Notes: generated by a model from the letters alone, not told the origin. A DNA stretch of 64,000 nucleotides from Vreelandella andesensis (GCF_003989795.1 NZ_RZHG01000007.1:186001-250000), one strand, 5' to 3'. Positions 1 through 8,464 are shown, numbered from the stretch's first letter. Made by a program: numbers and translations.

Positions 1-594
1 TGGAATGAGCTGCCGCTTGAATCCCGCGCCAAGATCAAGGCTCGCCAAGGGGTGCGCTATCACATGCTTGAAGCGCTTTGTGTCGCCGACCCGTTGACCC
101 TTGAACCCGTCGCGAAGGATGGCCAGACCATTGGTGAAATTTTGATGCGCGGCAACAACGTGATGAAAGGCTATCTGAAGAATGCCGAAGCCACTGAGAA
201 AGCCCTGGAGGGGGGCTGGTATCACACAGGTGACCTGGCCGTTTGGCACGCCGATGGCTACATCGAGATTAAAGACCGCTCGAAAGACATCATTATTTCC
301 GGCGGTGAAAATATTTCTACCATTGAAGTGGAAGATGCCATTTATAGTCATCCCGCAGTAGAAGAAGCTGCCGTTGTGGCTAAGCCCGATGAAAAGTGGG
401 GCGAGACACCCTGCGCGTTTGTTAAATTAAAAATCGGTTATGGTGAGGTTAGCGAAGCTGACATTATTGCTCACTGTCGCGAGCATTTAGCGAGTTTCAA
501 AGTACCTAAGACGATCATTTTTAGTGAGCTGCCTAAAACATCAACAGGCAAAATTCAAAAATTTGTGCTGCGTGAAGAAGCAAAACAGCACTGA
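1..594 (+). CDS. Acyl-CoA synthetase (AMP-binding), C-terminal part, 5' end outside window
   Basis: The reading frame is open from base 1, so this is the last 197 residues of a longer adenylate-forming enzyme (family members are about 540 residues). Visible are the GWYHTGDL motif, the hinge region KDRSKDIIISGGENIS and the C-terminal PKTSTGKIQKF, whose Lys of the TGK motif is the catalytic lysine that closes over the acyl-adenylate. The family activates a fatty or other carboxylic acid with ATP and CoA. The next genes, a 3-hydroxyacyl-CoA dehydrogenase 17 bases downstream and an enoyl-CoA hydratase, point to beta-oxidation, with the acid probably short or medium chain (inference). The GTG at 52 is an internal codon, not the start. 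Confidence 0.9.
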   Translation, partial: WNELPLESRAKIKARQGVRYHMLEALCVADPLTLEPVAKDGQTIGEILMRGNNVMKGYLKNAEATEKALEGGWYHTGDLAVWHADGYIEIKDRSKDIIISGGENISTIEVEDAIYSHPAVEEAAVVAKPDEKWGETPCAFVKLKIGYGEVSEADIIAHCREHLASFKVPKTIIFSELPKTSTGKIQKFVLREEAKQH

Positions 595-611
595 TTCAGG
601 GGAAAACAACG

Positions 612-1460
612 ATGAGTGAACAACCAATAGGGGTAGTGGGAGCAGGCACCATGGGGCAGGGGATTGCCCAGGTAGTCGCTGCCAGTGGTTTTACGGTTCG
701 TCTTTACGACGTCGCCGATGAACAGCTTACCCGTGCCCTGGCCAACATCGAGAAAGGCCTTGGCAAGCTGGTCGCGAAAGAAAAAATGAGCGAGTCAGCT
801 AAGCAGGAAGCACTGGCACGGCTTTCTACTACTACCGATCTCGAAGCGTTGAGTGACTGCGGCATTATTATTGAAGCCGCCCCAGAGCAGCCCGCGCTGA
901 AAGAAAAGCTGTTTCGTGACCTTAGCCATTTAAGTAGCGACGCGATTCTTGCGTCTAACACCTCGTCACTTTCGCTAACGCGATTAGCCGCTGTTTGCGA
1001 ACGACCCGAGCGGGTAGTGGGTATGCACTTTTTCAACCCAGTGCCGGTACTTAAATTAGTGGAGGTGATTCGTGCCGAACAAACCTCTGATACCACCGTT
1101 GAGCGCATAGAAGCGTTAGCAAAAGCGCTGGGTAAAACAGCCGTGCCGGTTGGCGATTCTCCGGGCTTTGCGGTTAATCGTTTGTTGGTGCCGATGATTA
1201 ACGAAGCCGCCTTTATCGTTCAAGAAGGAACCGCAACGCCGAAGGCCATCGATGAAGCGATGAAGCTGGGCGCAGCCCACCCAATGGGGCCGCTGGCGCT
1301 TGCGGATTTGATTGGTCTCGACGTTTGTCTGGCGATCATGAACGTATTGCAGGATGGGTTTGGCGATCCTAAATATCGTCCTTGCCCATTGCTAAAGCGC
1401 ATGGTGGATGCGGGGTATCTGGGGCGAAAAAGCGGCCGCGGTTTCCATATATACGAGTAA
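612..1460 (+). CDS. 3-hydroxyacyl-CoA (3-hydroxybutyryl-CoA) dehydrogenase
   Basis: NAD-dependent oxidation of 3-hydroxyacyl-CoA to 3-ketoacyl-CoA in the cytoplasm. The 282-residue protein has the usual length of single-domain members. It has an N-terminal Rossmann motif GAGTMG (residues 10-15), the SNTSS segment around Ser118, and HFFNPVP with catalytic His139, paired with Glu151 of the VEVI segment. The C-terminal helical domain carries GFAVNRLLVP and ends with GRKSGRGF. It starts 17 bases after the acyl-CoA synthetase stop, so the two are probably cotranscribed. The family also includes PaaH (phenylacetate pathway) and Hbd. No other phenylacetate genes are present, so general short-chain beta-oxidation is more likely. 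Confidence 0.92.
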   Translation: MSEQPIGVVGAGTMGQGIAQVVAASGFTVRLYDVADEQLTRALANIEKGLGKLVAKEKMSESAKQEALARLSTTTDLEALSDCGIIIEAAPEQPALKEKLFRDLSHLSSDAILASNTSSLSLTRLAAVCERPERVVGMHFFNPVPVLKLVEVIRAEQTSDTTVERIEALAKALGKTAVPVGDSPGFAVNRLLVPMINEAAFIVQEGTATPKAIDEAMKLGAAHPMGPLALADLIGLDVCLAIMNVLQDGFGDPKYRPCPLLKRMVDAGYLGRKSGRGFHIYE

Positions 1461-1509
1461 ACAGCGGGAAGTGCATTAGGTCAGTCAAGCGCGACAAAAG
1501 AAGTGATTG

Positions 1510-1542
1510 CCTACCAATCAAGCGTTCGCTAGGGTTGGTAGG
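1510..1542 (+). terminator. Intercistronic hairpin between dehydrogenase and hydratase
   Basis: CCTACCAA at 1510-1517 pairs with TTGGTAGG at 1535-1542, and an inner AGCG/CGCT stem lies in the loop. There is no clear T tract, so it may be a processing or attenuation hairpin rather than a full terminator. Confidence 0.4.
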
Positions 1543-1581
1543 TATTCATAGTTAATGCGCAATAACAATTAAGGAGCCTGT

Positions 1582-2355
1582 ATGAGCGATGCAGTGATTG
1601 AAAAAGTTGATAACGATGGCGTTGTACGCCTAACAATTAATCGCCCTAAGGCATTGAATGCACTTAATAGTGAAGTGCTAAGCGCCTTAGAAGCTCATCT
1701 TATGGAGCTTGAAGCTCATCCCCATTTACGCGCCGTCATCATTACCGGTGCCGGTGAAAAATCGTTTGTTGCCGGCGCCGATATCGCTGAAATGCGCGAT
1801 AAAACTCCAGAAGAAGCACGTGCTTTCGCCAGTCAAGCACTGCGGACGATCAAACGCTTAGAAACATTGCCCGTGCCGGTGGTCGCGCTAGTGAACGGGT
1901 TTTGCCTTGGTGGCGGCTGCGAATTGGCATTGGCCTGCGACTGGGCGGTAGCTAGCGACAACGCTGTCTTCGGTCAGCCTGAAGTATTGCTGGGCGTGAT
2001 TCCTGGCTTTGGCGGCACCCAACGTTTACCGCGTCGTGTTGGCCCCGCCATGGCGCTGGATCTGGTCACCACCGGCCGTAAGATCGACGCCAACGAAGCC
2101 TTGCGTATTGGCCTGGTCAACCGCGTTATGCCGCAGGCGGAGTTGGAAGACTACGTGGCAGAGTTGACCAAGCAACTGATGGGCAACGGCCCGCAGTCAG
2201 TGCGCGGTGCCAAGCAAGCCGTTCACGATGGCATGGATCAGGATCTTGATAGCGCGCTGGCGCTGGAAACCAGCCTGTTTGCGTTCTGTTTCGCAGGAGA
2301 AGAGCAGACAGAAGGCATGAGTGCTTTTGTCGAAAAGCGTAAGCCTAATTTCTGA
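1582..2355 (+). CDS. Enoyl-CoA hydratase (crotonase family)
   Basis: Hydrates trans-2-enoyl-CoA to 3-hydroxyacyl-CoA, the step before the upstream dehydrogenase. The 257-residue length is typical. The oxyanion-hole segments are AGADI (residues 65-69) and LGGGCELA (109-116). Both catalytic acids of true hydratases are present: Glu114 in GGGCELA and Glu134 in GQPEVLLG, followed by GFGGTQRLPR. Retention of both Glu residues separates it from crotonase-fold isomerases or hydrolases. The Shine-Dalgarno sequence AAGGAG lies 8 bases before the ATG. It forms a unit with the two preceding genes, although a 121-base gap with a hairpin separates them. Confidence 0.92.
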   Translation: MSDAVIEKVDNDGVVRLTINRPKALNALNSEVLSALEAHLMELEAHPHLRAVIITGAGEKSFVAGADIAEMRDKTPEEARAFASQALRTIKRLETLPVPVVALVNGFCLGGGCELALACDWAVASDNAVFGQPEVLLGVIPGFGGTQRLPRRVGPAMALDLVTTGRKIDANEALRIGLVNRVMPQAELEDYVAELTKQLMGNGPQSVRGAKQAVHDGMDQDLDSALALETSLFAFCFAGEEQTEGMSAFVEKRKPNF

Positions 2356-2382
2356 TGGTAGTCTGTTAGGTAGTTGGACTCA

Positions 2383-2404
2383 GGGGTGGCGGTAACGTCA
2401 CCCC
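2383..2404 (+). terminator. Probable terminator after enoyl-CoA hydratase
   Basis: GGGGTG at 2383-2388 pairs with CACCCC at 2399-2404 around a short loop, followed by CATTTTATG. The T run is weak but the position, 28 bases after the stop, fits. Confidence 0.5.
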
Positions 2405-2542
2405 CATTTTATGCTCAGGCTTACCGTTTCTGATTTCTTTCGAGCTGCCACGATGCAAAGGGCCGCGTTTATCTGCGCCTCGAACTGCCCCGTGTTTGGA
2501 TAAATCCGCTACACTGGCGCAAATTTTTGATGGATATCTCCA

Positions 2543-3082
2543 ATGGCGTTGAGTGCTACCCCTTATAAAGTTGATGTCAACTTGACGGACCTTGATCGCA
2601 ATGTCTTTGAGACGCTGCGTTTTACGGTGGCTCGCCACCCTTCAGAAACTGAAGATCGGATGTGCGCACGCCTAATCGCTTACTTACTGTGGTACAGCGA
2701 AGCGCTCGCTTTTGGTCGCGGCCTTTCTGATGTGGACGAGCCTGCTTTGTGGGAAAAAAGCTTGGATGGCCGCGTGCTGCATTGGATAGAAGTCGGTTTG
2801 CCAGATGCCGAGCGCCTTACTTGGTGTTCACGTCGTGCAGAACGGGTGTCACTGTTGGCTTATGGACGAATCGATGTGTGGGAAAATAAAGTGCTACCGG
2901 CGGTGGCAGCGCTTAAGAATGTTCATGTGGCGGGACTACCCCAAGAGGCACTTGTAACCATTGCAGCGGGTTTGCCGCGGTCCATTAATTGGGCCGTAAT
3001 GATCAGCGACGGCTCGCTATTTATTACCGATGAAAACGGCCAGCATGAAGTAACGCCTCAGTGGCTACTGAGGGACCGCTAG
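2543..3082 (+). CDS. yaeQ: YaeQ family protein
   Basis: The protein matches the YaeQ family in length (179 residues) and in pattern: an N-terminal MALSATPYKVDVNLTDLDR, then RHPSETEDRMCARLIAYLL, and a central LWEKSLDGRVLHWIEVGLPD. The family has a PD-(D/E)XK nuclease-like fold. The E. coli member was originally linked to suppression of rfaH-related haemolysin defects, but a biochemical role is not established. The DGRVLHWIEVG segment corresponds to the nuclease-like core. No partner gene is evident; the downstream gene is a membrane protein of unknown function. Confidence 0.88.
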   Translation: MALSATPYKVDVNLTDLDRNVFETLRFTVARHPSETEDRMCARLIAYLLWYSEALAFGRGLSDVDEPALWEKSLDGRVLHWIEVGLPDAERLTWCSRRAERVSLLAYGRIDVWENKVLPAVAALKNVHVAGLPQEALVTIAAGLPRSINWAVMISDGSLFITDENGQHEVTPQWLLRDR

Positions 3083-3214
3083 CGGGTTTAGTACTAGGTG
3101 TTGGCCACGTTACGCAGAGTGGTAGGCATCGCACTCCTAGAGGATGGTTGCTATTCTGAATGCAGGGAGGCACAAGGTGTACCTCCATCAATAACTCTTT
3201 GGGAGTTGATTCAT

Positions 3215-3736
3215 ATGGATATGGCCTTTTATAGCGGCTGGGAAAGTTTGCTGCGCACGTTGATTGTCGGGGTGCTTGCCTATGGCGTGCTGGTCACTTT
3301 TTTGCGTATTTCGGGAAATCGCACGCTGTCTAAAATGAATGCTTTTGACTTGATTGTGACCGTTGCGTTGGGGTCTACGTTGGCTACCGTGTTGCTTTCA
3401 AAAGATGTTGCCTTAGCGGAAGGGGCCTTAGCGCTGGGCTTGCTGATTTCACTACAGTTTGTAATCACGTGGCTCAGTGCGCGTGTTAGTTGGGTAAAAC
3501 GATTGGTGACTGGTGAACCATTGATGCTGTTGTATCGGGGCAAATTTTTAACGGCCTCGCTACGCCGAGCGCGGGTTACCAAGGACGAAGTGCGCTCTGC
3601 TGTCCGCAGCAGCGGTCTCGCTAGCTTAGAAGCAGCGCAAGCCGTGGTGCTTGAAACGGATGGATCGCTAAGCGTCGTTAAGCAGGAAGAAGGCGGTACG
3701 GGTTCAAGCTTGAACGGTGTTCGCGGCCCTCACTAA
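3215..3736 (+). CDS. DUF421/YetF-type membrane protein
   Basis: About 173 residues with three N-terminal hydrophobic segments (roughly residues 12-30, 45-62 and 68-85), then a cytosolic part with EPLMLLYRGKFL and the family-like RARVTKDEVRSAVRSSG. These are hallmarks of the DUF421/YetF family, whose function is not known. A GTG at 3098 would add 39 residues of unrelated sequence. I prefer the ATG at 3215 because GGAG lies nine bases before it and the protein then begins just before the first membrane segment. It looks monocistronic. Confidence 0.8.
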   Translation: MDMAFYSGWESLLRTLIVGVLAYGVLVTFLRISGNRTLSKMNAFDLIVTVALGSTLATVLLSKDVALAEGALALGLLISLQFVITWLSARVSWVKRLVTGEPLMLLYRGKFLTASLRRARVTKDEVRSAVRSSGLASLEAAQAVVLETDGSLSVVKQEEGGTGSSLNGVRGPH

Positions 3737-3843
3737 ACTATTAAAAACCATCAATTTATGGCTATTGCGGTGTTTTATTATTCACGCTTACATACGTGAG
3801 TGGTAATCTGCGCCACTTCGTTTTTTAACGTTAAGGACGCACC

Positions 3844-4161
3844 GTGAACATCAAAGCAAATCTCTCTATTTTAGACATTATTGGTCATCTACTAATTTGG
3901 GTAGTGCTAAGCATCATTACCTTTGGAATTGCCCTGTTTTTCTTTCCCTATTCGTTTTCACGCTTTGTGATTAATCGTACCTCAGTGGTGGATCTTGTAA
4001 CCGGTGCTGAGCGTAAAATGGTCTGTGATATCAATATTTTTAGCAATATTGGCCATATCATTTTATGGATGATTATCTCGATTTTAACGGTTGGGCTTGG
4101 TTATATTTTTTACTTCTATCGCGTATGGAATTACGCGCTGAATAACTCTCGCATCCAGTAA
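3844..4161 (+). CDS. Small two- or three-segment membrane protein (DUF6693-like)
   Basis: A 105-residue protein with hydrophobic stretches around residues 10-35 and 68-95, joined by a short polar loop with FVINRTSVVDLVTGAERK. The two halves look like an internal repeat: IGHLLIWVVLSIITFGIA versus IGHIILWMIISILTVGLG. It resembles the DUF6693 family from memory; no function is assigned. The start is GTG at 3844 with AAGGA upstream. It stands alone between the YetF-like gene and the minus-strand glutathione transferase. Confidence 0.7.
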   Translation: MNIKANLSILDIIGHLLIWVVLSIITFGIALFFFPYSFSRFVINRTSVVDLVTGAERKMVCDINIFSNIGHIILWMIISILTVGLGYIFYFYRVWNYALNNSRIQ

Positions 4162-4285
4162 GCAACCGCTGTCTTCAGGCGCCTTCGTTTTTAGCGATGG
4201 CGACCATCGTCGTATCATGGGTAATGTTCGATACTCGTTCTAATCCAAACACCGATAAGGCGTGGTTAATAACCTCTAGGCAAAC

Positions 4286-4311
4286 CAAAACGGCCCATCC
4301 GGGCCGTTTGG
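4286..4311 (-). terminator. Hairpin terminator shared by flanking convergent genes
   Basis: AAACGGCCC (4288-4296), loop ATCC, GGGCCGTTT (4301-4309). It lies 16 bases past the stop of the minus-strand glutathione transferase and also downstream of the small membrane protein, so it may serve both strands. Confidence 0.6.
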
Positions 4312-4326
4312 TAGTTTATTATTTAA

Positions 4327-5190
4327 CTAGGCTTTGTCCTGGGTTTGAAGCGTAAAGTCGCTGGCGTCGTGGCGTTCATGTAGCTGTTCGCTCGATTCAC
4401 CCCAGGTGCGATTCACCATGCGTCCACGTTGAACGGCCGGGCGCGCGTCAATATCTTCGGTCCAGCGCAAAACGTTTTTATAGGTATGGGCTTCTAAAAA
4501 CTCCGCCGCTTCATAAACGCGGTTTTTTACCAATGCGCCGTACCACGGATGAATCGCCATATCTGCAATGGTGTACTCATCACCCGCCATAAAGCGGTTA
4601 TGTGCTAAGTGGCGGTCGAGTACATCAAGCTGGCGTTTTACTTCCATGGTGTAGCGATCAATTGGGTACTGGTATTTTTCTGGTGCGTAAGCATAAAAGT
4701 GACCAAAGCCCCCGCCAAGCATGGGCGCGCTGCCCATTTGCCAGAATAACCAGGATAAGCACTCAGTGCGTTTTGCTGGGTCACTGGGTAAAAAGGCGTC
4801 AAACTTTTCTGCTAGGTAAAGCAGAATCGCACCTGATTCAAATACCCGTTGGGGCGGGGTAGTGGTGTGATCCATTAGCGCAGGAATCTTAGAGTTTGGG
4901 TTTATCTCAACAAAGCCACTGCCAAACTGGTTACCTTCGCCTATGCGTATCAGGTGAGCATCATATTCAGCTTGTTTAATTCCCTGTTCCAGCAGCTCTT
5001 CAAGCATTACCGTGACTTTTACGCCGTTGGGTGTTGCCAGCGAGTAGAGCTGCAGCGGATGCTTACCCACGGGTAATGCTTTCTCGTGGGTAGCACCCGC
5101 CACGGGACGGTTGATATTAGCGAACTCACCACCGTTACCTGGTTCCCATTTCCAAACCTTCGGTGGCGTATAGGTCGTGTTGTCGCTCAT
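4327..5190 (-). CDS. yghU: Glutathione S-transferase family, YghU-type disulfide-bond oxidoreductase
   Basis: The 287-residue protein matches the YghU/YfcG class of glutathione transferases. It has the extra N-terminal extension (TYTPPKVWKWEPGNGGEFANINRPVAG), a thioredoxin-like domain with LYSLATPNGVKVTVMLEELLE, the substrate-loop INPNSKIPALMDH, then FESGAILLYLAEKF, and an all-helical C-terminal domain. Family members bind two glutathiones and reduce disulfides or organic peroxides. An in-frame ATG 16 codons upstream (at 5238) is possible, but translation from 5190 (MSDNTTYTPP) agrees with the family start and has AGAG just upstream. It faces the racemase gene divergently. Confidence 0.87.
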   Translation of the reverse strand: MSDNTTYTPPKVWKWEPGNGGEFANINRPVAGATHEKALPVGKHPLQLYSLATPNGVKVTVMLEELLEQGIKQAEYDAHLIRIGEGNQFGSGFVEINPNSKIPALMDHTTTPPQRVFESGAILLYLAEKFDAFLPSDPAKRTECLSWLFWQMGSAPMLGGGFGHFYAYAPEKYQYPIDRYTMEVKRQLDVLDRHLAHNRFMAGDEYTIADMAIHPWYGALVKNRVYEAAEFLEAHTYKNVLRWTEDIDARPAVQRGRMVNRTWGESSEQLHERHDASDFTLQTQDKA

Positions 5191-5345
5191 GATTTCTACT
5201 CTCTTAATCAAGTGAAAAAGGGTGGTGCAGCGACTCACCCGGTGTTGTTAGGCTGCCCACGATTGTATGGGACCGTAAAACGCTGGTACAAGGATAGTGG
5301 GTTGTTAGCCTGATAATAAATAGTTATTAACCATGGAGCGTTGTT

Positions 5346-6041
5346 ATGCGGACTATTGGCGTGTTAGGTGGCATGAGCTGGGAGTCAACACAAAGCTATT
5401 ATCAGGCACTTAACCAAGGGGTTAATCAGGCGCTCGGCGGTTTCCATTCGGCGAAAATTGTGATGGTTAGTGTCGATTTCGCTGAGATAGAAGCACTGCA
5501 AAAACAGGGCGATTGGCAGACTGCAGGCGAGCTACTCGCAAACGCTTCTACCAGTATTGAAAAGGCGGGGGCAGAATGTTTGCTGTTGGCTACTAATACC
5601 ATGCACAACGTCGCGCCTGCGATAGAAGCTGCACTTCGAATCCCGTTTTTGCATATTGCCGATGCGACCGGGGAGCAATGCCAGAAAGATGGCGTGACGC
5701 GGGTTGGGTTATTAGGCACCCGTTTCACCATGGAGCAAGATTTTTACAAGGCGCGCTTACAAGAGCGCTTTGGAATTGACGTCGTTATTCCCAATGAAGA
5801 AGAACGCATCGTGGTGCATCAGGTCATTTTTGACGAACTGTGCCACGGCCGTATCCACAACGCATCTCGTCAGCGCTATCTGGAAATTATCGAATCGCTA
5901 CATCAGCAGGGCGCTCAGGCCGTGATTCTTGGCTGTACCGAAATAGCGTTGTTGGTCGAGCAGCAACATACCAAGGTACCGCTTTACGACACCACCGCCC
6001 TGCACGCGAGCAAGGCGGTGAACTGGGCGCTGAGTAATTAA
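5346..6041 (+). CDS. ygeA: Aspartate/glutamate racemase family protein (YgeA-like)
   Basis: Cofactor-independent amino acid racemase, 231 residues. The N-terminus [15 protein letters not shown] is characteristic. The two catalytic positions are Thr83 in the TNTMH motif and Cys197 in GCTEI, a Thr/Cys pair like that of E. coli YgeA rather than the Cys/Cys pair of classical aspartate racemases. Family knowledge says this pairing favours one direction of racemisation (L- to D-). The stop overlaps the stop region of the convergent ohr gene by four bases. No peptidoglycan or D-amino acid gene is adjacent, so the physiological role is open. Confidence 0.88.
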   Translation: MRTIGVLGGMSWESTQSYYQALNQGVNQALGGFHSAKIVMVSVDFAEIEALQKQGDWQTAGELLANASTSIEKAGAECLLLATNTMHNVAPAIEAALRIPFLHIADATGEQCQKDGVTRVGLLGTRFTMEQDFYKARLQERFGIDVVIPNEEERIVVHQVIFDELCHGRIHNASRQRYLEIIESLHQQGAQAVILGCTEIALLVEQQHTKVPLYDTTALHASKAVNWALSN

Positions 6042-6463
6042 ACCAGCGTCAGCGTGACATCAATATTGCCGCGGGTCGCGTTAGAGTAGGGGCAGACGAT
6101 ATGGGCTTTGTCGACCAGCGTTTGGGCAACGTCTTTTTCCAAGCCAGGCAAGCTGATCTTCAGCTCAACTTCAATGCCGAAGCCGGTGGGAATAGCGCCA
6201 ATACCTACGCTGCCATCGATCTGAGTATCGTCGGGCAAAGTGACTTTTTCTTGGCTCGCTACGTGTTTAAGGGCACCTAAAAAGCAAGCGGAGTAGCCCG
6301 CAGCAAACAGCTGTTCAGGGTTAGTGCCTTCACCACCTGCGCCACCTAGCTCTTTAGGTGTGCTGAGCTGAACATCCAGTGCGCCGTCAGAGGACTTCGC
6401 ATGGCCCTCGCGGCCACCGGTGGCGTGTGCGTGTGCGCGGTAAGCAACAGTTTCAATAGACAT
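6038..6463 (-). CDS. ohr: Organic hydroperoxide resistance protein Ohr
   Basis: Ohr/OsmC-fold thiol peroxidase of 141 residues that reduces organic hydroperoxides. It has both active-site cysteines, Cys60 in YSACF and Cys124 in HIVCPYS. The N-terminal [18 protein letters not shown] and [19 protein letters not shown] are Ohr rather than OsmC signatures. The gene lies directly downstream of ohrR on the same strand. Its leader contains three tandem 14-base repeats (see 6480-6521). Expression is probably released when organic peroxides oxidise OhrR (family knowledge). Confidence 0.95.
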   Translation of the reverse strand: MSIETVAYRAHAHATGGREGHAKSSDGALDVQLSTPKELGGAGGEGTNPEQLFAAGYSACFLGALKHVASQEKVTLPDDTQIDGSVGIGAIPTGFGIEVELKISLPGLEKDVAQTLVDKAHIVCPYSNATRGNIDVTLTLV

Positions 6464-6479
6464 AGATCAATTCCTCTAC

Positions 6480-6521
6480 ATGGTTGTTAAAGCATGGTTG
6501 TTATGGAATGGCTGTTATGGG
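6480..6521 (-). repeat. Three tandem 14-base repeats in the ohr leader
   Basis: Units start at 6480, 6494 and 6508 on the plus strand: ATGGTTGTTAAAGC, ATGGTTGTTATGGA and ATGGCTGTTATGGG. The period is exactly 14. They lie 17-58 bases upstream of the ohr start codon. Confidence 0.75.
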
Positions 6522-6563
6522 TCACAACTCGTGCTTGGGCTTTTAATTTAGTGCAGCTTTATT

Positions 6564-6573
6564 TTGTGCGCAA
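6564..6573. promoter_or_regulatory. Weak OhrR operator candidate
   Basis: TTGTGCGCAA carries TTG/CAA inverted ends upstream of ohr. The match to OhrR-type operators is weak and rests only on symmetry and position in the ohrR-ohr gap. Confidence 0.2.
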
Positions 6574-6619
6574 GTAAATGGGCTAAGAAAGTGACCTTCT
6601 GACCTCAGCGATTAACGGA

Positions 6620-7069
6620 TTATTTTACTTTTTGTAAGCTTTCGCGCAGCCGGACTAAATCCTCCTTCAACTGGTTGAGTGTTTCCACCGACGTTTCGCT
6701 GGCATTGACGACACAGCTAGGAATATGGCGGGCCTGCTCACGAAGCGAACGGCCTTTTTCTGTCAGTAATAACTCAACGACACGTTCATCTTGAAGACTA
6801 CGCTGCCGAATAAGTAGCTGGTCACCTTCAAGCCGCTTTAGTAATGGCGTTAACGAGCCAGGGTCTGTTAGTAAGCGTTTACTTAAGGCACCTACCGTCA
6901 GGCCATCTTCTTGCCACAGTACCAGCATGGCAAGGTATTGCGGGTAAGTGAGTCCTAGCTCTTTAAGCAGAGGTTTATACACTTTGGTCATCATCAGCGA
7001 TGTTGAATAAAGCGCAAAGCAAAGCTGGTGATCTAGCTCTAGTTCGCTACAAGGGTCTAGCGCAGGCAT
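6620..7069 (-). CDS. ohrR: MarR-family organic peroxide sensor OhrR
   Basis: Winged-helix repressor of 149 residues. The N-terminal ELDHQLCFALYSTSLMM places the peroxide-reactive Cys at position 17, equivalent to Cys15 of Bacillus OhrR. It is followed by YPQYLAMLVLWQEDGLTVGALSKRL (helix-turn-helix) and DERVVELLLTEKG (wing). An upstream ATG at 7129 would add 20 atypical residues. The ATG at 7069 has GGAG five bases before it and gives the family N-terminus. Together with ohr, 156 bases downstream, it forms the usual regulator-target pair, and it is probably autoregulated. Confidence 0.93.
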   Translation of the reverse strand: MPALDPCSELELDHQLCFALYSTSLMMTKVYKPLLKELGLTYPQYLAMLVLWQEDGLTVGALSKRLLTDPGSLTPLLKRLEGDQLLIRQRSLQDERVVELLLTEKGRSLREQARHIPSCVVNASETSVETLNQLKEDLVRLRESLQKVK

Positions 7070-7163
7070 GTCGACTCCGAGACAGGATGCATAACGCGTA
7101 ATGTAGCGCGGGGGGCAGTGAGTAGCCATCCCTAGACGTTAGTCGTAAGTTGGACGTTTTGTT

Positions 7164-7192
7164 TTGACACCACGTGCTGGGGTAGCTAGCCT
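7164..7192 (+). promoter_or_regulatory. Candidate sigma-70 promoter of the TRAP-gntK operon
   Basis: TTGACA at 7164-7169, a 17-base spacer, then TAGCCT at 7187-7192. The -10 is poor, but the predicted start falls just before the palindrome at 7205-7218, a good geometry for repression. Confidence 0.45.
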
Positions 7193-7204
7193 TCTTCTAT
7201 CGGA

Positions 7205-7218
7205 TGTTACCGGTAACA
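7205..7218. promoter_or_regulatory. GntR-type operator palindrome
   Basis: TGTTACCGGTAACA is a perfect 14-base palindrome about 100 bases before dctP. It matches the ATGTTA-N4-TAACAT type of operator known for E. coli GntR (recalled from memory, not searched). The LacI-type regulator encoded at 11037 downstream of gntK is the likely ligand-responsive binder. Confidence 0.75.
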
Positions 7219-7318
7219 ATTTAGTGAAATATAAGTCGCAAATCTGCTGGCCGATACGATTCGATAGACTTTTGGTAAATAGCCCACCAACAACAACGAC
7301 TATTTTGGAGATAACGTC

Positions 7319-8392
7319 ATGACAACGATTTGGCGCAGCACGCTTACCCTAGTGGGTGCGACCACCCTGACTTTTGGCATGGCACATGCTCAAAGCCCTG
7401 AGCTTTCTGATCCGCCCGCCATTGAAGGCGAGGTCGTGGCCGACCATGGCAGCCACACCTTACGTATGGGAATTGGCCTGTCGGAAACGTCACCTCAGTT
7501 TCTTTCTAGCCAGTACTTCGGCGAAATTCTTGAACAGCGCACTGACGGTCGTATCACGGTCAATGTTTTCCCCAATAGCCAGTTGGGCGATGACGTCCAA
7601 ATGATGGAAATGCTGCAAACTGGCACGCTGGATATGACTTATCCTTCAAGCTCGGCTACCACTGGTTATGTGGAAGCGCTTTCTGCGTTTGACCTTCCTT
7701 TCCTGCTGCCGAGTCGCGAAGCCGCGGTTGCTGTCATGCAAAGTGATGTGGCCCAGGGGATGCTGGATGCGTTTGAGGGCACTGGCATGAAGGCGCTGGC
7801 GTTCTCTGAGAACGGCTACCGCCAGCTGTCTAATAGTGCGCGTCCTGTTGAATCGCCTGACGATGTGGCTGGTCTGGATGTTCGCGGCTTAAGCGTTCGT
7901 ACCATGCAAAATCCGGTTCACTTGGCAATTTGGGAAGCGCTGGGTGCCAATCCAACGCCAATGGCTTTCGGTGAGCTATTTTCAGCGCTTGAGCAGGGTG
8001 TTGTGGATGGTCAGGAAAATCCATGGAGCACTATCCTGACTTCAAACTTCAATGAAGTGCAGGACTACGGCACCGAAACACGCCATGTGTATACGCCATT
8101 TATCATGATGCTCTCTGAGCGCACCTGGGACCGCATGGCGCCTGAGTATCAAGCGCTGGTTCAGGAAGCCGCTCGTCAATCAGCTGAGTACGAAATCCAG
8201 CTCTCTGCCGAGTATGACGACTGGTCGCGTGAACAGCTAGAGGCACGTGGTATGAAAATCACCCGTTTAGATGATGAGCAGTTAGCCGCTTTCCAAGACG
8301 CAGTTCAACCTGTTTATGAAGAGTGGGCACCGCGTATCGGTGAAGATCTGATCGCTGAAATTCAGCAAATTGCGGAAGAAAGCAGCAAATAA
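7319..8392 (+). CDS. dctP: TRAP transporter substrate-binding protein (DctP family)
   Basis: Periplasmic solute receptor, 357 residues, with a signal peptide ending near GMAHA-QS (residues 19-26). The family core is present: FPNSQLGDDVQMMEMLQTGTLDMTY, then GLDVRGLSVRTMQNPVHL, whose Arg binds the substrate carboxylate, then GANPTPMAFGELFSALEQGVVDGQENP. TRAP receptors bind organic acids. The operon contains gluconokinase and a GntR-like operator, so gluconate or a related sugar acid is the likely substrate (inference). A strong intercistronic hairpin follows, as expected where the receptor is needed in excess over the membrane subunits. Confidence 0.9.
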   Translation: MTTIWRSTLTLVGATTLTFGMAHAQSPELSDPPAIEGEVVADHGSHTLRMGIGLSETSPQFLSSQYFGEILEQRTDGRITVNVFPNSQLGDDVQMMEMLQTGTLDMTYPSSSATTGYVEALSAFDLPFLLPSREAAVAVMQSDVAQGMLDAFEGTGMKALAFSENGYRQLSNSARPVESPDDVAGLDVRGLSVRTMQNPVHLAIWEALGANPTPMAFGELFSALEQGVVDGQENPWSTILTSNFNEVQDYGTETRHVYTPFIMMLSERTWDRMAPEYQALVQEAARQSAEYEIQLSAEYDDWSREQLEARGMKITRLDDEQLAAFQDAVQPVYEEWAPRIGEDLIAEIQQIAEESSK

Positions 8393-8414
8393 TCTGGTTC
8401 GTATAACGCGCCAG

Positions 8415-8438
8415 CGGGCAGGCCCATGTGCCTGCCCG
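8415..8438 (+). terminator. Intra-operon hairpin after dctP
   Basis: CGGGCAGGC (8415-8423), loop CCATGT, GCCTGCCCG (8430-8438): a perfect 9-base-pair stem with only a short TCTTG behind it. It is likely an mRNA-stabilising or partial-termination element that raises dctP relative to dctQM. Confidence 0.65.
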
Positions 8439-8464
8439 TCTTGTCAGTGCCCCTCGGAGTTCTT

